Shown here piece by piece: positions 13,676-24,083 of a stretch of DNA of 64,000 nucleotides. The stretch is from positions 12,152,001 to 12,216,000 of the forward strand of contig NC_058158.1 of the NCBI RefSeq assembly GCF_020080835.1, in the 5' to 3' direction. Made by a program: the position numbers and the translations under genes. The DNA comes from Cotesia glomerata (Eukaryota > Arthropoda > Insecta > Hymenoptera > Braconidae). The notes beneath the pieces are model-generated. The model made no database searches, was not told where the DNA came from, and worked only from the letters and a program-made list of their open reading frames with translations. Every line of letters starts with the position of its first letter. Positions within the stretch are counted from its first letter, which is position 1.

Positions 13676-16600
13676 ATGGGGATGATTAAGTTTTGTTCAA
13701 TTGCACTGCTAATGACTACTGTTATGACAACCGGCACCGCGAGATATATTCCGGCGAGTAATTATATATTACTGGAGAAATTGATTAATCAGTACGATCC
13801 GAGTGGTGTTAATTATGATTACGGTGAAGATGATCAAGACAACCAGGTAAAATTTCTGATAATTGATAAATTCATGCATTTTATTGATTATTTATATATA
13901 TATTACAACATTTATTTCTTGTTTATTTGGGAGATTTTTTTTATGACAAAAATGTATATTTTATCAATTAATAATGACCTTTAATATTCATATTTGACTG
14001 TACAATTTATTGGAAGATTATTTTAATTTCATTTAGTAATTTTTTAAAACCGAATCAACAGAACAATACACACAGAAAAAAAATTGAATTCAAGAGAAAA
14101 ATCCTTGAATCAAGAAAATCATTTTGACAAGTTTCATTATCTTGGATCAAGACGAAAAATTCTTGAATCATAAATTTACTCCAATCAAGAAAAATTTTTC
14201 AGATAATGAATTTTTTTACTAAAATTGGGACGATTAAGCAAAATGATTTTTTGGTTCAAGAATTTTTCTCTTAAATCAAGAAAATCATTTTTAAGAGTTT
14301 CATTGTCTTGCATCGAATAAAGAAATTCTTGAATCAAGGAATATTTACTTAAACCAAGGAAAATTTCTCAGATCAAAAATTTTTTTATTTAGTTATAAGA
14401 TTGTTAACTTTTGAATCAAGTTAACTTTTTAAGTTCCCGCTAAGAAAATTGATAATTTTTTTCAGTGCATAATAGTTAAAAATTACTCAACAGTTTGTAT
14501 AACTCTTTATCTAAAGGTTATGGGTCCGATAGACAGAGGATTGAACTTTGTGCGAAAAATCCGGGTTCGAATCTCTGCCAAATCGAGTCATTCTTAAGAC
14601 ACGCTGAAATAGTTTTCATGGGATTTTACGACTTATAACGCCATTTTTAAAGCAATAGAAGCAATAAAATAATTATATAATGGCTAAAAAATGTACAACC
14701 AAAAGTTACTTAAATTTTTTAAAAAGGTCACAACCCTGTTTTGCAAAGTTCAATCACTTTCATCAATATTAACTTATCAGATTTTTACGAGTTATTATTG
14801 TTATCATTTTTTGTTAATTAATTTATAATAAATTGATATTAAACTGATAAAATAAACAATTTTAAAGCTTCAACAATTATTAACTAATTTAACGGTCTAT
14901 TGTGTACAATTAAAAAGTTCGAAATGAACTCAGTTATATATCGACGTTACAGCACTTATTAACGTACTCAGTAATTTGGGTAATAAAAGTTGGATTACCT
15001 GAGGTCAATAAATATTTGAATGAAAAAGGTCATTAAAACCCACTGTTTAAACCGATCATCGATATATTATTGCATGCTTTAATTTTAATTAAAAACCCGG
15101 TATTATGTGATAATTGCCGAAGTTAAGAGCTACTAAATGAAAGCCCCCGTAAAACAGTCCCAATGATTATTAGCAGAAAAAAATATTGAAGCTCTAATTG
15201 CCTCGAATCGAAAACTAAAATTAAAAGTAATGTAGTAATGATTATAAATCGTAATAAAATATGAAAGTAAGTGTACTCTACATATATTACTTAAGTAAAT
15301 ACTTGGTATTTGTACAATGCGCAGGTTGATTTCTGCTTGAGAAATCAGGGGAGCAATTGAACTCAATAAGTTGACGGGAAATCTCAAGCCAGTTGAATTG
15401 AATCTATTTTTATTTGTCTAAGGTCATAAATTTTTATAAAGTTACAAGTGCTTGCAAGTTTGATATTACTTCAAAAATGTTTACAATTCAATGCAAACAC
15501 ATTTTTATTTTCTTCTTTAATTATTTTATTTCTCAGTCACTCCTAAGTAAATACAATTTATAGTTTGAATTAATTTTGATCGATTTAAAGTAATTGAAGT
15601 TACCGCGCTATTTTATATGAATTTTCTGTAATATAATATACCTATATCCATATAATAATGGTATGATTTATGACTGGCTTTGTTTGCAGGTGGCTCTAAA
15701 GAAAGATGCGCTGCTTTTGGAAAAATTAATGCTGACGTTACAAAAGAATGCGGAAGATGACTCTAATGCGATCGAGTTACAAGACAGAAAAGAGCTAGCA
15801 CTCAACGACCCACGGCTACAAAAGTTTATGATTAGAAGGAATAGGTCTGAAAATCGAAAAACTGGGGTATGTAATTTTACCCTGCGGCTCTACACTGAAA
15901 GAAATTATTATTGAGAAAAAAAGCACTATTTTTACAACAATTTAAATTATTGGAAATTTTCAACGTTTTTCTTAATCAGCTGAAGAAATCACATTTTTCA
16001 CAAAAAAAAAAAAAAAAACAATTTAAAAAAAATTGACATTTATTTCATTCAAGACTTCAAATTTTTGATAATAAAAAATTATTTTTGTTTTAATATTTTT
16101 AAAAATACTTTGTATTAAAGTCTTTCATGAAATACTTGTTTACTTTCTTTCAAATTATTTCTTTCTGTATGAAATAAACTGGATTTTATTTAAAAAAAAT
16201 ACTACGAGAAAAATGTGATTTCTTCAGCTAAAAAAAAAAAAGAAAATTTCCAACAATTTAAATTCTTTTACGAAAAATGCTCTTTTTTCTCAAAAGTAAT
16301 AATTTTTCTGAGTTTAGTGTGAAATTTATATTTTTGAAATTAAAATTGAAAAAATTTTTTGCACTGATAAAAAAATTAACTTGACTCAAGAGCCAAAATC
16401 TTGAACCAAGAATACCATTTTGAAGAAAATGATTTCTTGAGTCAAAAGAATAAATTCTTGAGTCAAGAAAATTTTACTTGAATAAAGAATAATTTCTTGA
16501 TTCAATAATTTATTCTCTTGACTCATGAAAATCATTTTCTTCAAAATGGTATTCTTGGTTCAAGATTTTGGCTCTTGAGTCAAATTAATTTTTTTATCAG

Positions 16601-16810
16601 TGCATGAAAATAATTCGAACGATTTAAAATTTTTGATGATGAACAAAAAAATTATTGACTATCTCTAAAACAAAAAAAAATGTATGAATGATGACAATAA
16701 TAAATAAATAACAAAAAATATTTTTGTTTTAGATGGATCTACAACGACGAGGGCGGATCAATGGAAGCGTTTACTGGAAATGTTATTTCAATGCAGTAAC
16801 ATGCTTCTAA
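13676..16810 (+). CDS. AstCC: Allatostatin double C neuropeptide precursor
   Basis: Exons read as 13676-13846, 15690-15866 and 16733-16810, all phase 0, giving 141 residues. Residues 1-22 form a signal peptide (hydrophobic core ALLMTTVMTTG). A spacer rich in Asp/Glu and Lys follows. The last exon has the dibasic site RR and then the predicted mature peptide GRINGSVYWKCYFNAVTCF, directly followed by the stop. The two Cys would close a disulfide ring. A YFNAVTCF-type C-terminus without an amidation Gly is characteristic of arthropod AstCC, the paralogue of allatostatin C related to somatostatin; such peptides are secreted from neurons and act on GPCRs. This is the intact member of the tandem pair. 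The start is chosen because the signal peptide begins there; ATG at codon 3 is an alternative. Identification rests on the peptide motif and architecture, not on a search. Confidence 0.9.
14516..14583 (+). other. Possible tRNA-derived SINE fragment (B box)
   Basis: The sequence gggttcgaatct at about 14562-14573 resembles the Pol III B box, preceded by a tRNA-like stretch within AstCC intron 1. The A box is not convincing and no cloverleaf could be folded, so this is not a tRNA gene. A near-identical copy lies in the right duplicate near 22070-22135. Confidence 0.25.
15893..16319. repeat. Fold-back MITE in AstCC intron 2
   Basis: The ends cactgaaagaaattattatt and ...aataatttttctgagtttagtg are inverted copies; the arms extend over more than 100 bases (ctgaagaaatcacatttttc versus gaaaaatgtgatttcttcag). 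It is non-coding and begins 27 bases after the exon 2 donor. Confidence 0.7.
16361..16603. repeat. CACTGATAAAAAAATTA palindromic element
   Basis: A near-perfect palindrome of 243 bp: gcactgataaaaaaattaac at the left and its inverse at the right, with arms of about 75 bases carrying cttgactcaagagccaaaat. Shorter or decayed relatives occur throughout the window. The right duplicate has the same element enlarged by 39 bp. Confidence 0.8.
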
Positions 16811-18427
16811 TGAAACAAAAACTGAAAACTGACAAATCTGCGACAATGTATCTAATTATATGCGTATATATATAAACATTCTTTTATTGTCCATCTTTTG
16901 AACAAAGTCTGCACATTTTCGACGCTCTCATTTCTCAATCTTCGAAATTTGCACTTTTTAAAAATCACACTTAAATTAATAAGTTCTCAACTGTACAAAA
17001 ACTTTGTGACTGTTAATTAGTTTGTTTAAGTTGTTTATAAAATTTGTACATGTCTGTCTCAAAATTAAAGTTAGAATATTTTATAGTAATTTTGTTTGTA
17101 TAAAAATTAATTAGAAAAATGAAAGTATATATTTAATCAATTAATTTATTTGTTTGATATTGAAAAATATACTGGATGGATGCGATGGAGATGAAATTAT
17201 TTTTGTTAGTGATTATTTTTAGAAAAAACACTGAACTAAATAAAATAGCATTTAAAAGTAAATTTTTAACATCACTACTTTGAAATTCCTGTACGAGTTT
17301 GTTTTTATGTGATTATTAATATGACAGTACCTGTATTATGTTTTATTCATAATAATAATCAGTTGAAGCATTCAATATACTTATATTTTACTATAAAAAT
17401 ACATATGTTTTTTTTTTTATTTTTTCACATCACCCGAAAAAATCTATAAACTTTTTTTGATATGAAAATTAAAATATCTATAATATTGAAGAAAGTATTT
17501 ACTAATAAATAATTTATCTATACAATTAATGTAGATATTTTACTTTATGATCGATTAAAAGAATTTTATGAGATATGAATTTTTGCGGACCAATTGTGTT
17601 GCCCGTCTTACCGGTGAATACAAAGAAAAGTTTGAAAAATCCAAAAGAGAACGATTCATGATCCTCATTTGATTGTAAAAACAAATAAAATAAATAAATT
17701 TTCGGTCTTGAACACTTAATTATTCTTGGCATAAGGATCATCTTCAAATAGAGCTTTTGAGCATTTCTTTACGAATTTTTTTGTAAATTTTTGTTTTGAG
17801 GGGTAGTCGAGTAAGCTGAGCCAGATAGAGGTGTTTCAAAGAGTCAGAACAGGAAAATTCGATTACTTTTGGAACTCCTATAAATTTTATTAACTTTATC
17901 TTAGGATAGTTTTACGCTCAGAATAGTTTCAGAAACGTGATAAGTTCATCAATATGAACCCCTTCATAAACAGACAATTTTACCGAGTATATAATTAAGG
18001 AAAACTTTTAAGCTGACCTCAGTTGCGGCTTCTAACAAACCTGAGTATGTTTAAAAAATAGGTATTACGAAAAAATTGTTTACCAGATTTGAGTAAAATA
18101 TAAAAAATCCATAGAAAAGGCAAAAAATTGCGAAAAACTGCAATCACAGTGATGAAAAAATTTTTGTGGGCCCAGATCAAGTACAATTTTCAGGTATCTC
18201 AATTCACTGAATCTGAATCTAAACATTAATTAGCCCGTTGAGCCGTTAAAATTTTTAAAAATTGCGTGAAACATTGCTACTGTCACGACACACACGGTGC
18301 TATCTAAAGGAGAGTTAGGTTACGAAAACTTTATACTAACGGTAGCAATAGTATCGTGAATGGCACCCGAATGAACCGTGACGGTCGCTATGCAGGCTGC
18401 TACTCGTAGCTATACGGATTGTACCCG
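16811..18427. other. AstCC 3' flank and intergenic DNA
   Basis: No further gene was recognised between the AstCC stop and the H2B-like promoter. A minus-strand open frame of 73 codons at 17526-17747 recurs in the right copy with one amino-acid change, but it has no recognisable domain and the whole block is almost identical, so its conservation carries no weight. Confidence 0.4.
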
Positions 18428-18434
18428 TATATAA
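18428..18434 (+). promoter_or_regulatory. TATA box of the H2B-like gene, left copy
   Basis: TATATAA sits in a less AT-rich stretch (18250-18460). Transcription would start near 18456-18462, so the ATG at 18460 is probably too close to the cap to be used. The same box is at 25700-25706 in the right copy. Confidence 0.4.
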
Positions 18435-18459
18435 CGATACACTCGTTGCAATACAGTAG

Positions 18460-18793
18460 ATGGAGCCGAGCAGAAAACTTTTTTTTCAGTACGACTACAA
18501 ATTTTTGGCAGTCTTTCTTCATGGTCCGCGCAAGTTGATATCCCTACTCAAAATTTTGCTAATTTCAATTTTTCGGTTTCTATCAACACATACTACGCCA
18601 CCACAAATCAAGAATGACGTCAGCTGCAGTAAGAAAATACCTGGTGAAACGGGACAACCAAGCTCTAAAAGACGATCTTACGTTGAAAGATCTCAAGAAA
18701 ATAGTATCGCTATTGTCACCTGCGGAACTTGCGATCATCCAAGACGCCCTCTCAAAGTTGATAACGGATCAAATGGAGTCTTCGGAAGAGTGA
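18460..18793 (+). pseudogene. Histone H2B-like gene, left copy, frameshifted
   Basis: The frame from ATG 18614 to TGA 18793 gives 59 residues. Its C-terminal half contains LLSPAELA, preceded by KDLKKIV; this lines up without gaps over about 33 residues with the end of histone H2B (EIQTAV..LLLPGELA.). A preceding stretch in another frame (18460-18570) contains YDYKFL and ends in IFRFLS, reminiscent of H2B YIYKVL and IFERIA. So an older H2B-like gene appears split by a frameshift, and both copies share the break. It may be a pseudogene or may express only the short frame. This copy lacks the downstream stem-loop because the duplication ends 27 bases after the stop. H2B would package DNA with H2A; whether this product does is unknown. 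Confidence 0.4.
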
Positions 18794-18920
18794 ACCAGTG
18801 GTTCTAATTTAATATATAATCCGAACAAAAACATTTTCACTGTAAAAAAATCGCACCAAGTCCACGTTCATAAGACTATTAAGAAAAAAAAATTTGTTTT
18901 TTTCTTTACAAAAATATATA

Positions 18921-19200
18921 AAATTAAAAAATTAAAAAATCCAAGTAACCGATATGATTGTTTATGATTTTCGGAAATTAAAAAAAATTTTGTTATAAAT
19001 TTAAAAATTAAGAAAAAAATTTTGGAACGTACTTGGTGTGCGTCATTGTGTATTTCAATTTTTTTAAATTTTGTAACCGCGCACACTAAATACGTTCCAA
19101 ACTTTTTTTTAATTTTTAAATTTGTAACAAAATTTTTTTTAATTTCCGAAAATCATAAACAATCATATCGGTTACTTGGATTTTTTAATTTTTTAATTTT
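18921..19200. repeat. Long inverted repeat, about 280 bp
   Basis: The left arm (aaattaaaaaatccaagtaaccgatatgattgttt...) is the inverse of the right arm ending cggttacttggattttttaattttttaa. The centre is ttggaacgta...tacgttccaa. It lies in the 2-kb spacer between the two duplicate blocks and directly abuts the minisatellite to its right. Confidence 0.75.
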
Positions 19201-19204
19201 AGCA

Positions 19205-19612
19205 AAATTAGCTAGCAAAATTACCAGCGAGACTGGCAGCAATACCATTAGCACAACTTCTAGCGAAACGACCTCCAGCGAGACCATCAGCGTGATCTCC
19301 AGCGAGACCTCCAGAAAGACCGTCAGCGTGATCTCGAGCGAAACCGTCACTGTGATCGCTAGCAAAATTACTAGCGAGACTGGCAACCATACCATTAGCA
19401 CAACTCCCAGCAAAACGACCTTCAGTGATACCGACAGCGAGACCTATAGAAAAACTATCAGCGTGATCTCCAGCGAGACCGTCGGCAAGATTTCTAGCGT
19501 GACCTCCAGCGAGACCTTTAAAAAGACCGTCAGTGCGATCTCCAGCAAAATTACCAGTGAAACCGGGAGCAATTCCTTTACGCGATCTCCAGCGAAATCG
19601 CCAGCTTGTCAC
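19205..19612. repeat. GC-richer degenerate minisatellite
   Basis: About 400 bp built from variants of 'agcgagacc' and 'gtcagcgtgatctcc', with a higher-order unit beginning gctagcaaaattac(c/t)agcgagactgg that recurs near 19209, 19357 and, weaker, 19538. It is open on both strands: the + frame is Ser/Thr-rich (SSET and ITSETG repeats) and the minus frame Gly/Ala/Asp-rich (AGDHADGLAGG). Its composition is far richer in GC than its surroundings. Open frames on both strands are expected for repeats with a unit divisible by three, so coding is not demonstrated. Confidence 0.7.
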
Positions 19613-19924
19613 TGTTCACTTTTATTCATTTCATTAAACATTTTAGTTACAACACGGTGTTTCAAATTCTCTTCTTTATTTATCTGAGCAGCACAGACTT
19701 GTATTTGTTTACAAGCACCTTCACATCTGCAAACTAACCTGTTTTTTTTTTGACATATTTTTTATATTTTCCTGTTGGATTAGCAATCTAAATTTTATTT
19801 TTTATTCAAGCTGCTGTCTTAACTTAATAGCGATAATCAAAAAACAATTTATTTATTACGACCAATCAGAACGCTTGGCTACGCCTATCTTCTGTCTCTC
19901 TCTTTTAAAAAAACTAAATTCTCA

Positions 19925-20069
19925 GCCCTAGTAATCACTAATAGATCATATACTAAAATTTTCTCCGAAACACGCTGCATCTTATGGTATTAGTATTATT
20001 CCGATCGGTTCAGTAGTTTTCGCAGTATAACCGGACAAAAAAACCGGCGCTCCATTTATTAGTATAGAT
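19925..20069 (+). mobile_element. Interspersed repeat ending TTATTAGTATAGAT
   Basis: This segment (atatactaaaattttctccgaaacacgctgcatc... to ...ccatttattagtatagat) matches 34590-34733 in the RBM19 intron with few differences. It is the 3' part of the element that is longer at 34164-34733. No coding frame; class uncertain. Confidence 0.7.
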
Positions 20070-20840
20070 AAAAATATACTTACATTTTTTAAGTTACCAA
20101 GTGAGCATGGAATTGTAATTCAATAACTTCTGCTTGTTATAGTGTTGCAGTACACTACTAGGTGATTTGAGCAATCGTTATTGAAATTATATTTTTAGGT
20201 CATAAATTTTTAATATTTTTTAGACATGAAAAGAATATTTTTCTGCAATCCGTAATCATAAGAAGAGAATCATAGTAGATTAAAATTAATGCATTTTAAA
20301 ATCACATTCATGACAATGTAGATTAATTTTTATTGAATACATTTATTTAAATTTATTAATTGGAAAAGTAATTTTTTTAGGAATGTATTGTATTTATTTT
20401 CTTATTCTTTTAAAAAATTAGAAATTCCTTCAACGATTGACACTTCATTTTTATTCAGATTCTGTAGTTTTTTTGTTTTTAATTACAAGATTTCTTTAAT
20501 ATTCTAAAAATTTTTCAGAGTGGCATTATGAAAAATACGCTAAAATAAAGAAAAATTTTTATGTTCAAGCTATCAGTCAGTTATAGAGTATTAGATAACT
20601 CAGGGGGAATTTATTAACTTTGTTTATAACTTCCATGCTCACAAAAAGTTGTAAAATTTTTCACCAAGCTTAACTAAAAAAAAATGATTCATTTTTTTAT
20701 TACTATCGATAAATATTAATCGAAAAATAAAGAGACTTTTCTCTTTTTTTTTTTTTCGTAAAAGGCTAAATTTTTTTTAAGTAATATATTAGATGGTATA
20801 TTCTTGATAAGCTTTTTATAATAAAAAGAAATTAATTATG
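20070..20840. other. Spacer between the duplicate blocks
   Basis: AT-rich DNA with no recognised gene or element; it marks the junction just before the right copy begins. Confidence 0.5.
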
Positions 20841-21105
20841 CAGTATATTTGATCAAAAATGTAATAAATTTGAATACATTCCCGAAACTCGTTTTCTCTG
20901 TGCATGGTTCAATTAATTCGGAAAAAAATCATTCGCCTATGCTTCAAATAGAGTTCTTATATTAATGTTGATAATAAAAATGAAATTTAAAAAAAACGAA
21001 CAATAATGTTAATAAATAATAAAATAAGAAAAAAAATGTTGTAGTAACTAATGAAAAATGAAGCGCTTGCGCGAGCTTTCACAGAGAGTGTATAGGAGTG
21101 CGAAG

Positions 21106-21142
21106 TATATAACTTGGCGGTTTTTTACCTCACGCGTCATTT
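21106..21142 (+). promoter_or_regulatory. Core promoter of AstCC, right copy
   Basis: TATATAA at 21106-21112 and TCATTT at 21137-21142 are preserved, as are the flanking sequences, so the second gene keeps an apparently intact promoter. Confidence 0.5.
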
Positions 21143-21448
21143 TAAATCTCAACGACGCTGATAGTGGTCAAAATACGATCAACTATTAAATCGATAAATA
21201 AATTATTGGTGACGTGATAAAAATAGAGATAGATTTTAAAAATTTTAGCGAAATATTGAATAGTGAAATTTAAATTTTTTGCATTTCAAGTACTTGCGTA
21301 TATGAGCTAAAAAAATTCTGATACTGAATACCGAATATTGAAATACGTAAGTGCTGTTATCAGAAGTGACATCGCAAATTATTATCAACTGTCAGTGGGC
21401 AGGATATTTATAGCGTATTTATAAAGTGATTTTATCGGATATTCAGGC

Positions 21449-24083
21449 ATGGGGATGATTAAGTTTTGTTCAATTGCACTGCTAATGACTACTGTTATGA
21501 CAACCGGTACCGCGAAATATATTCCGGCGAGTAATAATGAATTACTGGAGAAATTGAGTAATCAGTACGATCCGAGTGGTGTTAATTATGATTACGGTGA
21601 AGATGATCAAGACAACCAGGTAAAATTTCTGATAATTGATAAATTCATACATTTTGAGAGAAAATCATTTTGACAAGTTTCATTATCTTGGATCAAGACG
21701 AAAAATTCTTGAATCGTAAATTTACTCCAATCAAGAAAAATTTTTCAGATAATGAATTTTTTTACTAAAATTGGGACGATTAAGCTCTTCAAAATGATTT
21801 TTTGGTTCAAGAATTTTTCTCTTAAATCAAGAAAATCATTTTTAAGAGTTTCATTGTCTTGCATCGAATGAAGAAATTCTTGAATCAAGGAATATTTACT
21901 TAAAACAAGGAAAATTTCTCAGATCAAAAATTTTTTTATTCAGTTATAAGATTGTTAACTTTTGAATCAAGTTAACTTTTTAACTTCCCGCTAAGAAAAT
22001 TTAAAATTTTTTTCAGTGCATAATAGTTAAAAATTACTCAACAGTTTGTATAACTCTTTATCTAAAGGTTATGGGTCCGATAGACAGAGGATTGAACTTT
22101 GTGCAAAAAATCCGGGTTCGAATCTCGGCCAAATCGAGTCATTCTTAAGACACGCTGAAATAGTTTTCACGGGATTTTACGACTTATAACGCCATTTTTA
22201 AAGCAATAGAAGCAATAAAATAATTATATAATGGCTAAAAAATGTACAACCAAAAGTTACTTAAATTTTTTAAAAAGGTCACAACCCTGTTTTGCAAAGT
22301 TCAATCACTTTCATCAATATTAACTTATCAGATTTTTACGAGTTATTATTGTTATCATTTTTTGTTAATTAATTTATAATAAATTGATATTAAACTGATA
22401 AAATAAACAATTTTAAAGTTTCAACAATTATTAACTAATTTAACGGTCTATTGCATACAATTAAAAAGTTCGAAATGAACTCAGTTATATATCGACGTTA
22501 CAGCACTTATTAACGTACTCAGTAATTTGGGTAATAAAAGTTGGATAACCTGAGATCAATAAATATTTGAATGAAAAAGATCATTAAAACCCACTGTTTA
22601 AACCGATCATCGATATATTATTGCAGGCTTTAATTTTAATTAAAAACCCGGTATTATGTGATAATTGCCGAAGTTAAGAGCTACTAAATAAAAGCCCCCG
22701 TAAAACAGTCCCAATGATTATTAGCAGAAAAAAATATTGAAGCTCTAATTGCCTCGAATCGAAAACTAAAATTAAAAGTAATGTAGTAATGATTATAAAT
22801 CGTAATAAAATATGAAAGTAAGTTTACTCTACATATATTACTTAAGTAAATACTTGGTATTTGTACAATGCGCAGGTTGATTTCTGCTTGAGAAATCAGG
22901 GGAGCAATTGAACTCAATAAGTTGACGGGAAATCTCAAGCGAGTTGAATTGAATCTATTTTTATTTGTCTAAGGTCATAAATTTTTATAAAGTTACAAGT
23001 GCTTGCAAGTTTGATATTACTACAAAAATGTTTACAATTCAATGCAAACACATTTTTATTTTCTTCAGAATAGGTCTGAAAATCGAAAAACTGAGGTATG
23101 TAATTTTACCCTGCGGCTCTACACTGAAAGAAATTATTATTGAGAAAAAAAGCACTATTGTTACAACAATTTAAATTATTGGAAATTTTCAACGTTTTTC
23201 TTAATCAGCTGAAGAAATCACATTTTTCACAAAAAAAAAAAAAAAAAAACAATTTAAAAAAAATTGACATTTATTTCATTCAAGACTTCAAATTTTTGAT
23301 AATAAAAAATTATTTTTGTTTTAATATTTTTAAAAATACTTTGTATTGAAGTCTTTCATGAAATACTTGTTTACTTTCTTTCAAATTATTTCTTTCTGTA
23401 TGAAATAAACTGGATTTTATTTAAAAAAAATACTACGAGAAAAATGTGATTTCTTCAGCTAAAAAAAAAAATATTGAAAATTTCCACCAATTTAAATTCT
23501 TTTACCAAAAATGCTCTTTTTTTTCAAAAGTAATAATTTTTCTGAGTTTAGTGTGAAATTTATATTTATGAAATTAAAATTGAAAAAATTTTTTGCACTG
23601 ATAAAAAAATTAACTTGACTCAAGAGCCAAAATCTTGAACCAAGAATACAATTTTGAAGAAAATGATTTCTTGAGTCAAAAGAATAAATTCTTGAGTCAA
23701 GAAAATTTTACTTGAATAAAGAATAATTTCTTGAGTCAAGAAAATTTTACTTGAATAAAGAATAATTTCTTGATTCAATAATTTATTCTCGTGACTCATG
23801 AAAATCATTTTCTTCAAAATGGTATTCTTGGTTCAAGATTTTGGCTCTTGAGTCAAATTAATTTTTTTATCAGTGCATGAAAATAATTCGAACGATTTAA
23901 AATTTTTGATGATGAACAAAAAAATTATTGACTATCTCTAAAACAAAAAAAAATGTATGAATGATGACAATAATAAATAAATAACAAAAAATATTTTTGT
24001 TTTAGATGGATCTACAACGACGAGGGCGGATCAATGGAATCGTTTACTGGAAATGTTATTTCAATGCAGTAACATGCTTCTAA
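21449..24083 (+). CDS. AstCC: AstCC paralogue with remodelled middle exon
   Basis: Exons read as 21449-21619, 23069-23095 and 24006-24083, giving 57+9+25 = 91 residues. A deletion removed the first 50 codons of exon 2 and its old acceptor, but the join produced ttttattttcttcag directly before the surviving codons NRSENRKTE, and the donor gtatgt remains. The frame is kept across both junctions. The signal peptide is intact. Relative to the left copy, exon 1 has clustered replacements (TAR to TAK, NYIL to NNEL, LIN to LSN). The RR cleavage site is kept and the predicted peptide is GRINGIVYWKCYFNAVTCF, with Ser replaced by Ile just before the ring region. It may be a functional shortened gene or an early pseudogene; splicing needs RNA evidence. 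Confidence 0.7.
23122..23553. repeat. Fold-back MITE, right-copy counterpart
   Basis: Counterpart of 15893-16319 with minor length differences in the poly-A tract. It follows the shortened exon of the AstCC paralogue after 26 bases. Confidence 0.7.
23595..23876. repeat. Palindromic element enlarged by 39 bp
   Basis: Counterpart of 16361-16603. A 39-bp segment (gagtcaagaaaattttactt... to ...aataatttctt) is present twice in tandem at about 23693-23770, which breaks the symmetry of the palindrome. This accounts for the length difference. Confidence 0.75.

Larger units (their letters stand above)
13065..18820. repeat. Segmental duplication, left copy
   Basis: This 5.76-kb block is repeated in direct orientation at 20841-26092 with only a few differences per hundred bases, so the duplication is recent. 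Both copies begin cagtatatttgatcaaaaat and end at taatttaatatataat. It carries AstCC (13676-16810), two fold-back elements and an H2B-like gene. Compared with the right copy it keeps about 235 bp in intron 1 (from about 13877) and about 320 bp around exon 2 (15516-15838). Confidence 0.92.

Noticed and set aside
14516..14583. tRNA gene because of ggttcgaatc
   Set aside because: Only a B-box-like motif; no acceptor stem, no A box and no cloverleaf could be drawn, so kept only as a weak SINE remnant.
15133..15387. 84-codon minus frame repeated at 22684-22938
   Set aside because: It lies in AstCC intron 1 of both duplicates; its conservation is explained by the duplication, and it looks like translated AT-rich intron.
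17526..17747. 73-codon minus frame repeated at 24798-25019
   Set aside because: The repetition follows from the recent block duplication; no domain, no promoter, composition typical of intergenic DNA.
19208..19612. 134-codon minus-strand Gly/Ala/Asp repeat frame as a protein
   Set aside because: It is a by-product of a degenerate minisatellite whose repeat unit keeps frames open on both strands; no promoter, splice or signal features.
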